Origin: Sanguinoderma infundibulare
Lineage: Eukaryota > Basidiomycota > Agaricomycetes > Polyporales > Polyporaceae
Assembly (NCBI GenBank): GCA_032821775.1
Contig: JAVLRN010000011.1
Coordinates: forward strand, 1,798,001 to 1,862,000
Direction of reading: 5' to 3'
DNA: 64,000 nucleotides
The notes under the pieces were generated by a model that ran no database searches, was not told the DNA's origin, and worked only from the letters and a program-made list of their open reading frames with translations. This document shows positions 1 through 10,638 of this stretch, one piece after another (the first letter of the stretch is position 1; every line of letters begins with the position of its first letter). The translations under genes were made by a program, and so were the position numbers.

Positions 1-223
1 TGTACATCGGCAGCTTGGAGGATCCCTGCGCATTCGGCGTGGATTCCAATGATGACGACTCGCTTGAATCAGACGTTTGAGACGCCTGTGCATCGATAGG
101 GGAAGTGGACATGGAGGCGAGAATGGGAGGGGACTGTGCAGAAGCAGTGGCAGCCATCGGCGTGGTCGTGGTTGAAGGTTGGGAGCGGAGTTGCGTCGAG
201 CGAGGCGCCTTTGAGGACGTCAT
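1..223 (-). CDS. 5' end of an unidentified Ser/Thr-rich protein (partial)
   Basis: An open frame starts at the ATG at 223 and runs leftward off the window, so only about 74 N-terminal residues are visible. They are very rich in Ser, Thr, Ala, Pro and Gln, look disordered, and carry no signal peptide or recognisable domain. The start is the first ATG after the spacer shared with the rightward gene at 588, so the two genes would be divergent. I do not recognise the family. The frame stays open to the edge, which is the main support. It could be the disordered leader of a regulator, or a chance frame. Confidence 0.4.
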   Translation of the reverse strand, partial: MTSSKAPRSTQLRSQPSTTTTPMAATASAQSPPILASMSTSPIDAQASQTSDSSESSSLESTPNAQGSSKLPMY

Positions 224-587
224 ATTCTCACAATCACGTGGTTCAAATTGAGCGCTCGGAACGCGAACCAGCAATCGATTTTTGAATCGGAATCGCCCTC
301 GGCACCGGCGGTCAGCTCTGGCCTTTCAAGAGACAATAGCATCAAAGAAAAAAGGATATATAATATTATGGCGCGTGCGAATGTGGCCTTGCGGAGTATA
401 CGGACACCAAAACGGCGCTTCTTGAACTTCTCCTTGAACACCAACCACATCCACACCCTGCCTCGCGTTTGACTCTTCCCGGCCCCAGATACGCTATCCC
501 ATCGACACGGTCACTGTGAGCACTTTAGTTCTCGATGTATACAATGACATCAACTAACAAGTCTTGACTCAGTCGCCCATTCGGATC
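224..587. promoter_or_regulatory. Divergent promoter region
   Basis: This 364-bp spacer lies between two start codons that point away from each other. An AT-rich TATA-like tract (about 354-368) stands out in otherwise GC-rich DNA. It probably serves one or both neighbours; which one cannot be told from sequence. Confidence 0.45.
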
Positions 588-3500
588 ATGTCCGCCGCGG
601 CGAACCCGCCAGATCCCAGGTTACAGCAGCTCCTGGTGAGCTTATCTCATAATTTATGTTCGTGATCACTCCATGACCATGTCCCGTAGGACGATGAGGA
701 CGTTGTGGTCTTGAAGAGGTCCACATTCTTCCGCACAGCCAATCACTTGTTCGACTACGGTCAAGAACCAGGCAACCGCACCTGGGAGTACCGCACCTAC
801 CCGGCGGTGGAGTACATCCTCCATACCTGGGCCAACACGTTCGACGTCGAATACTCTGCTCTCAGCTGTGGTGCGCAGCATCCTTTATTTGATCGTCGGG
901 CCTTCGCGAAACGGGATTACCGTTTCTGTCTCCCCGATTACGCCCTGCTATTCCATGCCCCGAAAGCCACGGGTGGGAATAAGCATGAGCTACTTTTTCT
1001 CGTGGAGATGAAGCCATTGGGGAAGGTTGATCCGGAGACAGAGCAGGGCAGGCGGGCCGCGAAACACATCTTCATGTCGACCTCGGAGCAGAGGAACACG
1101 CAGGCGAGAACGGCTTTCTGCGAATACCCGGACGTGCACGTAGTCAAGATTTTAATGGCTGCCAGTACATGGTTCAGCCCTTTCATTTACCATCGCTCCG
1201 AATTTTTTGGCGACTCGAGCTCTCATAATGCTGATACTCCTGCTGAAGGCCCGATGACACGGAGTAGAGCAACTCACCATCAAGGTACTGTGGGCACGTC
1301 ATCTGGTGCTCCAACACTAGATCGTGACAGCTCTCCGCCGCGGAAACGGCAGCGTCAGCAACGTGGTATGATATTGATTTCATTACACCATGGCGGTTTA
1401 GCGGGGCCCTGATCTATCCCTACTACAGCTCACTACTGGCCGGAGAACAAGAATGAGCCAAGTGCACTATTCGCAGACACACATCCAAAGGCTTCCAAAG
1501 ACGGTCCGGAGGACCGGGACCCCGAGATACCAGTTTATAATGTCTTCCAGCTTCCGCACAAGAACGCACTCAATCCTCACTTTCGTCTCTTCCTTCAACA
1601 CGCCAAGACAGCATTGAATTTCCCCCACGACGGTCCGCTCACAAACCAGAAGTCGTGGTTTGACTTGCCGGACGGGTTTATACCAGAAGGTGACGGACAT
1701 GACAAAAATTTTGTCTTGCCATCAGCTGCAAGCAAGGTAAGCCACATTCTCTACGCGGATTTAACTCACATGCGTGCAACAATTTCTAACCTGTTCTATG
1801 TACTCACATGTAGACCGCTGCGGTTGAGGAGCCCATCGATGCCGTTGACGACAATGGCGAAGTCGTGGTAAACTTCGAACGTCTTGACGAAGACCCTGTA
1901 TTGGACAACATCCCTGCGACTCCAGCAAACCGGCCCAGGACGTTTAACGACGTACGTCATGCTGCATGAGTGATTCTCGAACGACGATACAAATTGATAT
2001 CATACGATCTAGGCTCAAAGGAATGCGCTCGTGTCAAGCAGCAGACGGCACAATATTTTCCCCCAGACCCCCACTCGACCCCCACAAATCTTCGACAACA
2101 CCGAGATCTTCGACAACACCGTGATTCCATTCCATCTGCTGGGACCTACACAGAGGACGGACGATGCGGCTTTGCTGACCCCGCGAGCGCGTGGTCGCCC
2201 ATATGAACTTGGATCGTTGCCGGCTCGAAGCGAGAATTCGAGTATCATCGCCGCGCGTGCTCGGCCCATTGACGGGCAGCAAAACACTCTTCGGTCGCGG
2301 CCCACAGCGCCCCACATCTCACACAATCCTCAGCGTTTCGAAAGCCGGAAACGTGCTCTCACTCCGGGCGGTCCAGATGGGGAGCCGCGCACCCCTTCCG
2401 GGCCCCAGCTTCATCCCCTACCATCCATCAGGTCCCCCTCGGGTGGCGATAACCCGTTTTATGACCCCATTGTTACGCAGGACCGTGGTGACGATGGGTC
2501 CAACTTCACCACTCCTTCCGCGAGCCAGCAACGCTCGCGTCCGAACCGCGACCACGGTGGTCACCATGTGCAGGCTTCTAGTAGTGGGTTGACTCCCAAC
2601 GACTTGAGAGGCATGCCCTCTATTCCTTCCCGCCATAGGTCTCCTCTCGTGCCGTCCGCCGAGTCCTCAGCGGCTGCTGCTCGGACTCACACATTCATCG
2701 GCACAAGGTATGGTGATGATTCAACCTTTGCCTTCGACCCTAATTTCACTGCTTCTTCCGCGAGCCAGCACCGCTCGCGTCCGAACCGACATCACGGTGG
2801 TCACCGCATCCAAGCTTCTAGCGGCCAGGCGATGCAAGATCCGCAACGCGGGTTGTCCGCTGACGACTTGACACGCACTCTCGGCGAGTCTTCGCACATC
2901 CCGTTCCCTGTTGTAGCCACCTTAGAGTCTGACGTGGCCACGGACACCTCTGTCGCCACTGTCGCTGCACGCCCCCGCGGCCGTAGTCTCAGCTACGGTA
3001 GCATCCACCAAGACGACGACCGTCCACGTCAAGACCACGGAACTCGCAGCACCGAAGCTTCTGGCAGCCGGGCGAGGCAAGACATAGACCGCCAGCCTCT
3101 CGATCATGCTGAGAGCAGCACAACAGTAGGCCGATTGGTGGGGCTGACCGAGAACCTTCGCATCACTCCGAACGTGCCCAGGGATGTGAACCGTTCAGCT
3201 GCCCAACCACGATTGGAACTGTGCTCAATTGAACACCTGATTCGCGTGGTTGACGGTCTCGCACCCACGACACCAGGCGGTAAGTATTTGATCCTGGAGA
3301 AGCTCCGTCGTAATGGCTTGAACAAGCAAGAGGTCGAGATCAGCTACAACCAATTCTGCAAATTCCTCGACGACGTGCTGTGGGCCATCGTACACCGATG
3401 GGCCCCGCACGGGCTCGCCGCTGGCAGGATTGGTGGTGAAGGCTGGCTGCGCGGCAGCACACCGTTCCACGATCCAGATTTCCTTTCCAGGGCTCAGAAG

Positions 3501-3848
3501 CAGCTTGTTGCAGACTCGCGCGCCCGTCAAGATGCGGGCACCATTCAGCACCCCAGTCCAGAAGCACGTCCAACTGCGGGACGTGCGCGGACGAGGAGCT
3601 TGAGCTTCGTTGATCATCGGGGCTCCACGCATGATCGGGAGTTGGTAAATCATCCGGGCTATCGTGCCTTCTTATTAGCAGTTCGTCCGGTGAGTGTGTC
3701 CTTCATACGTTCTTTGCGGCTTCCGAGTCGCAGGGTTCACTTACGTCTGTGCTTCCCTTCGCAGAATCAGGCCTTGCCTGAGGAAAACCGAGATCCGGGC
3801 CCTTCGCGCACGAATACCAGTGGAAAGGGAAAGGAGAAACAGTCGTAG
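588..3848 (+). CDS. Large protein with a PD-(D/E)XK nuclease-like motif and a low-complexity tail
   Basis: Six exons in phase: 588-635, 690-1365, 1429-1736, 1814-1951, 2013-3689, 3765-3848, giving 976 aa. The N-terminal 240 residues are globular. They hold an Asp in LPDYALLFH (about residue 90) and then LLFLVEMKP about 15 residues later, the D-(x)n-E-x-K pattern of the PD-(D/E)XK nuclease fold, followed by a Gln/Arg-rich helix and a second hydrophobic strand. A basic patch PPRKRQRQQR ends exon 2 and may be a nuclear localisation signal. Residues from about 380 to 760 are Ser/Arg/His-rich and internally repetitive. A second globular block (about 800-900) has no match I know. Nuclease function is inference from the motif only. 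The fold also occurs in non-catalytic proteins. Confidence 0.8.
2088..2123 (+). repeat. Two tandem 18-nt units inside the coding region
   Basis: Two adjacent 18-nt units at 2088-2105 and 2106-2123 encode IFDNTE and then IFDNTV. Because the unit is a multiple of three, the duplication keeps the frame. It sits at the start of the low-complexity tail of the gene at 588-3848. Confidence 0.75.
2519..2823 (+). repeat. Dispersed direct repeat of about 65 nt in the coding region
   Basis: A segment of about 65 nt at 2519-2583 recurs at 2759-2823, 240 nt downstream, with about 85-90 percent identity. Both copies are read in the same frame and encode a Ser/Arg/His/Gly-rich peptide beginning SASQ-RSRPNR. 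The tail of the host protein seems to have grown by internal duplication. Confidence 0.75.
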
Positions 3849-4933
3849 TTGATTCATGATGCGGTCGAGTTGCAGAGTGCTTCAAGTCCACATCAACGAG
3901 AGACGTGGAGGAGTACCGAAAGGAATATCGCGGTAATCATCTGCGTCACCCGTGATTCGCAAGCACTATAGATCGTATTTCAGAATGTAGCCAGACCTGC
4001 GTTGTATGTACTACGGTTCAGCGTGAACATGTGTACGAACACCACTGTCAAAGTGAGTGGCCGCCGCGTTCTCGCAACCCGCGGCACAGGCAACACCTTA
4101 GGTCCTTTTGCGCAAACTCACCACCTTATATTGGAAGTGGCTGTACCGGAATTATGGGGTCCTGGGTGCACCCAACACATGACCCACACATCTGACAGAG
4201 GATACGGGGCCGAGTTTGGGCTGGAACTGGGAGGACTCACGATAATAGGCTCGACGCTGGTCTCGCATGCTCGGCACGCCCAGACCAAAGGAACAAGGGG
4301 GGGATGGCATAGATTCAACTTCGATATATCTCAAGGACGAGGCCGGCGATGTTATTCACCGGGACCACGCATACCCTATCGAAGGCTTGATGTTGAAGCA
4401 CGTTTCTCGTTAGTTTGAACCTTCAGACCCTCGGAGCCCACTGGCACCCGGCGTGGCATATGGCATTTCGGATATTCGGTTCCCTGCAAACACGCCACGT
4501 TCAGGATGAAAAACCTTGTAGTCGCAATGTCTCGAACATACCTCAAGGACAATGATTTGGCATGGAGCATAAGTGTGGTTCCTGGCGGTCAAACACGGCA
4601 GTCGCGCGCACCAGATGGTTACGTGATGTTTCATGTGGAGTATGCACTGCATCCGGGGGACAGCACCATAATGTGGCAGAGCTTTCGTTGTGCAAAAGTT
4701 ACATGCAAAGGCATAGAAGGCAAGCTACTAGCACTGGGAAGAGGACAAGCGAGAGGGCTGTCGTGGCTATTCAGCGTTCGGTAGTGGAACAACCATGAGG
4801 AGCGCTGCGACGAACATGGCGCTTGCCAGTGCGTCGGCGTCATCACCCCTTGCATCGAAGTAACCTCCATCCGGACTCTCTAGCCATATCCCAAACATAA
4901 CTTGTATGTGTACAGAGCCATCCGGAAACACAC
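3849..4933. other. Gene-free stretch between convergent genes
   Basis: It lies between the 3' end of the nuclease-like gene and the 3' end of the methyltransferase pseudogene. Short open frames on both strands lack motifs, good start context or splice-supported extensions. I see no repeat or RNA gene. It probably holds 3' untranslated DNA and neutral sequence. Confidence 0.5.
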
Positions 4934-5890
4934 CTACGCGTCCTTCACGAACGTCGCCACCCAAATATCCATCGTGCGCACCTTCTCGCCCTTCGCTTTC
5001 AACAGCTCCACAGCCGCTCGCCCAGAATCCCTCGCGGCGACGACCACGGCCTTCTCCCTCTCATCTTTAACGTGCTCGTCGATCTCCTTCTCGAAGTCAC
5101 CGGACAACACCCACCCGATCTCTCACCGCCCGTCCAACATCGCCCTCGGCGGCTACATCACCGTCTCCGCCTGCGCCCTCAGGCCCACGTCGACAGCCGC
5201 CTCAGCCACTCTGGAGAAAAGACCGTCCGGAAGTTGCTCTTCGACGCACCCTTGTCCTTGCGCACCTCGAACGCGGCCTGCGCGAACGTCGCGAGGACGC
5301 GCGCGGGACGGATGCGGAGAACGCGCACTCGGGGACGTACACGCGGTCGACGCGCGCGAGGATGTCCGTCCAGACCTGCGGCGAAGCGAAGTACCAGCTG
5401 CACTGTGCGAGTACGGCGGTCGTGTAGCGTTCGCTGGGGGCGCACGACGAGGGGAAGGCGACGGGGTCGGACTGGACGAAGGTGATGCGGTCCCCGCCCG
5501 GCGAGGCTCTCAGGTGGGCTTGGGCTTGTCCGAGGGTGTACGGTGAGCCTGTTCGTTGTGAATCGTTAGTGAGCGGAGCGAGCGTCGTTTGGGTATGTGT
5601 GCAGGGCGGAGCGCGCGATAAGGCGAAGGATCCCTTACCGTAGTCGAGGCTCGCGGGGTCGATTGCGGTGACGGAGCCCTCGTCACGGTTGCGAGCACCA
5701 CAGTGCAGTCGCCTTGCCCGCATCCAATCTCCAGCACTTTCTCTCCCCGCTTGATCCCCCAAGTGTTGACTAGCGATACTCGCTGTGCAATCTGGGGCCG
5801 AACGATATGGAACGGATCAGGCTCGTGGGGGTACATCCTTGCAATACCATCGAGATCGTCGAGGGTCGGGGTGGCTGGCGCAGAGGTCAT
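4934..5890 (-). pseudogene. Decayed SAM-dependent methyltransferase
   Basis: The start region (ATG at 5890) is good: after a leader with RMYPHEPDPFH comes the SAM-binding motif I, VLEIGCGQGDCT. Just after it the frame must shift to reach EGSVTAIDPASLDYG. An intron with normal ends (about 5546-5635) then leads to SPYTLGQAQAHL and motif-like blocks ending CSWYFASPQVW. The frame shifts again before VLATFAQAAFEVRK. Further on a Trp-type position in LLDGRW-like context reads TGA. The C terminus, ending TMDIWVATFVKDA and a stop at 4934, is still recognisable. At least two frameshifts plus one stop in otherwise well-kept sequence indicate a recent pseudogene; assembly error is less likely because the lesions are independent. 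In life it would have methylated a small molecule of unknown identity. Confidence 0.8.
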
Positions 5891-6035
5891 CGTGCTATGG
5901 CGAAGATGTTATCGCTCTTCTGTACGCTTGCTATACTATTTCCGAAACGCTCTATCAGCGTTCGTTGCAATAAATTCGCAACCCTAATTCAAATGCGGCG
6001 ACGGACAGACGCCTCTCCCATAAAGTGCCTGACAT

Positions 6036-6836
6036 CTACTCCTTCACGTATGCGATGAGCTCTCTCGCTTCAGGAGAGTTTGGGTCCTTGAAGAGTTTGT
6101 TGAACTCGGCGCAGGTGAGGAACCCGTGGTCTTGCCATACAAAGCCGGGGAACACAACCTCGGTGATGAGGCACCCATAGCGTTCCTTTCCGCCGCTCTC
6201 AGACGCCGCTGCGCTGCGGTCTTCCGGAAGGAGGCGCGACATTTTCCAAACGCCGGTGGGCACCAGGAGTTGGAGGACCTCCCCGGAGTGGATGTTAGGA
6301 CCCATAACCTAAGGCATTGTCAGAGTCCGCTCAGAAGTGCGAGGCTGTCAAGATACCTTTCGCTCGATCTTCGGCGGACTTCCGGGAGTGATGAGGGTGT
6401 ACTCAGCACGGCCTTGGTGAAGGACGTGCATCGTCTAAGCGATAGTTGGTCAACCTTTGGATGTAGTGTCACGAGGTCGACTTGCCGCTGATTTGTTCAT
6501 GTGGAACACGCCATTCGGTTCGTCGGGCGTGAGCAAGTAGTAAATGCTAGTAGCCAGAGGGCGCAGAGCTTTGTCTGTCCGGTTGAGGGTTGAAGGTCAA
6601 TGAAAGACCGGTCTTTGTGTGCGCATAGACTCTGACCTGCGAAAGGCGAGGGCACTTGTTCTTGCTGACGGTCAGTCTCTGCGAAAAATCCTGCGGAGAG
6701 ACTGTCAGATCCGTCTGAGTCGCTATTCCGTATAGTGATGTCACAAACCTCCTTCTGGATGCTGCAGCAGCTTGAGATGTTTGATCAGGTCTGAGTTGGG
6801 GATAGCATAAGACAGGTAAATTGTTGAGCTCGACAT
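6036..6836 (-). CDS. DUF985/Cupin_5 family protein
   Basis: Five exons (6749-6836, 6637-6690, 6486-6574, 6357-6434, 6036-6308, read leftward) splice in phase to 193 aa. Family marks in order: LIKHLKLLQHPEGGFF near the N terminus, RPLATSIYYLLTP, then GVFHMNKSA, VLHQGRAEYTLITP, VLQLLVPTGVWKMSRL, and the closing block LITEVVFPGFVWQDHGFLT. This is the usual length and order of the DUF985 branch of the RmlC-like cupins, a double-stranded beta-helix fold whose biochemical role is unsettled. There is no signal peptide, so it is probably cytosolic. The third intron (6435-6485) starts with GCAAGT rather than GT, and only this splice keeps the conserved NKSA-TMHV junction intact. Confidence 0.9.
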
Positions 6837-7229
6837 CTTGGGAAACAGAATCAGTGAGAGTAGCGAGGCAGCGAAGTCGAACGACAGGCTGCAGTCAGGC
6901 CCCCTTATATGTAATGCCAGCGGTTCATTATGATATCAACTGCTGCGTCCCCCACTGACGCCAACCCATCGGTGCAAGTTTTCGATCGCTTCCTCTCGGC
7001 ACCGACGTCATCTTCGGCATTTACACGAACACACTAAGCCACCCACGAATGTCCTCATCGCCTCACCGTACATAGTAAAAGCGAGCTATTGTCGGAGAGT
7101 CCCGATTTACACGGAAGTGAGTCTGGCCATGCCAGTGTCCAGTCTACTGATCTGTAACGCATGTTAGCCACATAATGACAAATCAGACCGCAGCTAGATG
7201 CACGCACTAATCTACTGAAAACTGCGGCC
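6837..7229. other. Spacer upstream of the cupin gene
   Basis: It holds the promoter side of the leftward cupin gene and the 3' side of the leftward Nudix gene. I see no convincing reading frame or structured element. Confidence 0.45.
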
Positions 7230-8054
7230 TCAGGCGTCATGCTTTGCCGTCAGGATCGCAACAGCGGTGCGCACGAGGTCGCGGTCGCCATTGAATGCAA
7301 GCTTCCCTATCGCCTCGTCAATGTCAAAGAGCCGAACTTCGTCGAAACCCTCCGCGAGCTGGTGGCTTCCAGGCCGCACTGCCAGATCGATCCGAGGAGA
7401 GGCGGAGCCCTCCTCGTACGGGACGCCGACGGCACCGATATACCAGAAGATGAGCTTGAGCATGCCGAACCGGACGTGGCGCAGAGTGATCATGAACGGT
7501 TCCGTGCTGTTGTGCGCGATTCGAGCCGAGTGAGGCTGGAAGTCCGTCCCGGCGAGTTCAGCTGGGAGGGGCGCACACGTCGGAAGGTTGGGAACGGGGT
7601 AAAGGTGGCAGGGGAATCCGGTCTCCTCGAAGACTTCACGGGTGGCGGTGGTGGCGAGGTCTTCGCTCTCGTCTTTGCGGCCCTTGGATAGAAGCCATAT
7701 GTCGCGGGGTGCGTGGTGAGCGAGAAGGACGCGCTTCGGCGTTCCGGAGGCGTCGAATTGGAAAGGGATTGCGCCTGCAGCGAGTACGAATTCGCGCGAG
7801 GTGAGTTGCCTCTGGATGCGTTTATCTGGTGAACGTGCGTAATGAGCTGGGATTCATTCTGGTTGGTGGTCGCAGGAGAGCATGCTTACACTTGAAAGCT
7901 CGCTTGACTGCGACATATATCGCTGGCAATGTAGCGATAGCTACGGCAGCGGCACCAAGCACTGCATACGTACGTCTGTGTCCTATGTTCGATGGGTTTC
8001 TCGTCAGCAACGTGCCTTGCGATGTAGATATTATAACATACCGAAGATGTTCAT
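7230..8054 (-). CDS. Nudix hydrolase with an N-terminal membrane segment
   Basis: Three exons, 8042-8054, 7890-7982 and 7230-7846 (leftward), give 240 aa. The first exon is only 13 nt (MNIFG, with the G codon split). Residues about 8-30 form a hydrophobic helix (VLGAAAVAIATLPAIYVAV) followed by Lys/Arg, a likely membrane anchor or mitochondrial targeting segment. The Nudix box is canonical: G, five residues, E, seven residues, REVFEETGF (about residues 89-111). It is preceded by DIWLLSKGRKDES, as in diphosphoinositol-polyphosphate and dinucleotide hydrolases. The family cleaves nucleoside diphosphate-X bonds with Mg2+ held by the REVFEE glutamates. The true substrate cannot be read from sequence. 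The first exon was chosen because it alone supplies an ATG in phase. Confidence 0.88.
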
Positions 8055-8584
8055 GAGTTATTCCACTGCTCCGAGGCCAGAAACGCTGCGGACTGGGCGG
8101 TGGAACAAGATAAAGTTGGGTCGGTCGCAGTTCTGCAACTCACGTAGTAACGTTTCATTTTATGCGACGTGTAGCGGAGAGTGATTCGGAACCGCATACA
8201 TGTAGCGAAAGACTGACGGCGGTGCTGACTCGAAGGAGGCTAGCCCAAAAAGCTGTAGGCGATCATTGTCGCCAGTCTGAGTCTGCGTGCCCGGTCAGGT
8301 GACGACGACACGTCGGACGCGTCGCACCTGCGGCAATCCAAGTCTGGTTGTCTTAGCCGCAGCTACATTTCTCCCCTCCTGTCTCCAGCTGTGGGTTTCG
8401 TGCGTGGAACTACACTTTGTGCCTTTGTGTCAAGTTGTGTCATATCTTCAAGAGTCAAAGGCATGGTAGTTGCATTTGTTCGTGAACAAATCCTCGTGCA
8501 ACGTGTCGCGCAAGCTCCCACTTCAAGTCCTCATCTTGTCCAGGTCCGAGCATTGGGACATTCTTCAACAGGAACTCGATCGAA
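8055..8584. other. Divergent promoter region, Nudix and RNase H1
   Basis: This 530-bp spacer lies between start codons facing away from each other. No clear TATA box, repeat or extra reading frame was found. Confidence 0.45.
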
Positions 8585-10321
8585 ATGGTGAAGGTTGGTT
8601 GCTATGCAGTTGCTAGGGGGAGAAAACCAGGAGTTTACATCGAGTGGTGAGTTGCCGTCGTCTCTACACTGTTCGCCGTCATGCAAATATCGTCTCCAGG
8701 AGTGATTGCGAAGCCCAAGTCCTCAACTTCAAGGGGGCGAAGTACAAGAAGTTCTTCAACGCTGCGGATGCAGAGCTTTGGGTGCACCAGAATCTCATTG
8801 GACCCTACTCCTCACGACAGCCCGCCGCCAGGCCCAATGTAGACGAATTGCCACCTTTGATGAAATCAGTGCCAGAGGCTTGCATGGCATCGCCTTCACC
8901 AATTCCCACCCCAAGAGTCGCGCCATCGGACGACGAGGTCGAAGAAGCACCTTCAAGTCATCGAAGTTCGAACCGTGCGACTTCCAGCCCGCCGCTGCAG
9001 CACCCCATCGACTCGCTCAGCGACGCAAGTCCCCCGACCTTAATGACCATGGATGCGATGATCGTGTATACCGATGGGTCTTGTAGAGGCAATGGCAAGG
9101 AAGGATCGAACGCCGGCGTTGGTGTTTGGTGGGGCGAGAGCGATCCAAGGTATGTCGTCGCATAGTAAACAGCTGGTGCACGCTTGTATAGAACGTGTTT
9201 CTTGCAGAAATATCTCTGAAAGGTGCCCAGGAGGTCAAACAAACAATCGTGCGGAGCTCATCGTGAGCTACAATGCATTTAGAGCTCCAAAGCGTCATCA
9301 TAACGTTGACTTGAATGGATGTAACAGGCAATCATCCGAGTGCTAGAAACGACACCAACAGATCGATCCCTTGCGGTCAAGACCGATTCGGAGTATAGCA
9401 TTAATTGTATGTATACCATTATATCTCCGTGGATAAAGTCCTAATCATATGATCACAGGTATGACGAGGTGGCTCTGGGGCTGGAAAACGAAGGGATGGA
9501 AGAAGGCAGACAATGTGCCAGTCAAAAATGTACTTCTCATCAGATACTTGGACATCCTCCTTAACGAACGTCGACGAGTGTTCAAGCAATCTGTGGGTTC
9601 CTATTGTTTTTCATGTTGCAATGCTCGCCATAACGAATCCGTTCAGGTGACGTTGGACAAGGTTGCCGGACACAGTAACATCAGGGGAAACGAGGAGGCA
9701 GACAGGCTAGCCAACGAGGGCGCAAAGTTACCGGCTCTCCCCGATCGCGATTGGGAGACCCTTATTCAGGAAGTACAAGCTCGCATCGACGCTGCAACTT
9801 CCTCAAGAACTCCAAGCACAGCGGAGAACGTCCCACAAACCGTTCCTAGCCCCGCCAAGACGAAGACATCTAGTGTGCCCAAACAGCCCATCGCACCTGC
9901 GTCTTGCGCTTCCATAAAGCCACTCCCACCGCCAGCTTCACGGACGTATGGGCTATCAACCATCTCCAACATTGGCCCTGCTTCTCAGTCTGTTTTGCGG
10001 CAGTCGTCTGCTTCGCAGGCTGCGTCTTCGGCCTCGCGTGCAACATCGTCGGTCTCGCATGCAACATCTTCGGCCTCACAGGCAGCATCTACAGCGTCCA
10101 CCTCCGCTTCTGGGCGGACGCCGCGGATGCCTCTTTCGTTGAGTGACGTGACCGTTCATGGGAGTGTCGATACCAAAATATCCCAACGAGAGCTGGAGGT
10201 ACGTCGCTCACGATCGTGCATCAGTGTAGACGCTGATCGGTCTTCTGGGCAGGCGTATGCGGCATGCGTCTTGGACGATGACGATTTTTTGCGCGAGGCG
10301 CAGGAAGCGGGTCTTTGTTAG
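8585..10321 (+). CDS. Ribonuclease H1 with a long C-terminal tail
   Basis: Seven exons: 8585-8646, 8700-9149, 9208-9262, 9328-9406, 9459-9592, 9647-10198, 10253-10321; 466 aa. The N terminus is the RNA/DNA hybrid-binding domain (YAVARGRKPGVYIEW, then QVLNFKGAKYKKF). After a Ser/Pro linker comes the RNase H domain with its catalytic acids: VYTDGS (Asp), NNRAEL (Glu), KTDSEYS (Asp), then GHSNIRGNEEADRLA with the conserved His and last Asp. WLWGWKTKGWKK is the basic protrusion. The enzyme cuts the RNA strand of RNA/DNA hybrids (EC 3.1.26.4) in nucleus and mitochondria. Unusually, about 190 residues of Ser/Ala/Thr-rich sequence follow the catalytic domain, where most RNases H1 end. The intron 9593-9646 is 54 nt and open in frame, so a retained form would also be translatable. 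Confidence 0.93.
10008..10110 (+). repeat. Short imperfect repeats coding for Ser/Ala runs in RNase H1
   Basis: Several imperfect units of about 24 nt, built on tcttcggcctcgcatgcaac-like sequence, encode repeated SSASQA and SSVSHA motifs. They form the core of the low-complexity tail of the RNase H1 gene. Confidence 0.6.
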
Positions 10322-10638
10322 TAACCGGAACTGTGTGGCTGGGATTTCGACAATGTATGGCTGGATCTAGTGAGTTGTTTTATAATCATGTATTATGTTG
10401 CGTTGCGGCTTCTTCGTGCCAGCTATATGTGCATGTTTGGAGAGAGGTCGGGTTTAGAGAGTGGAGAAGCAGAAGAAGAAGGTAGTATTCGGTGTCGCAC
10501 CCGAGTAGAGCGCGGTTCAAAACGAACTTGACTTGAACATAGGAGGTTGACTAGGATCGGATCTGGATCTGGGCCATCGTAACTGGTGAGTACGATGTTA
10601 CTAATACCCGCTCTTTCACATCTGACGCACTTCCCACC
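10322..10638. other. Spacer between two rightward genes
   Basis: It holds the 3' side of RNase H1 and the promoter of the GNAT-ankyrin gene. No other feature was seen. Confidence 0.45.

Noticed and set aside
4002..4418. Frame of 138 codons in the 3.8-4.9 kb gap
   Set aside because: No motif, no splice extension, and composition unlike neighbouring proteins.
9593..9646. Reading RNase H1 through this 54-nt segment as coding
   Set aside because: It is in frame and open, but it would insert a Cys-rich peptide just before the GHSNIRGN block; donor and acceptor are present, so it is treated as an intron.
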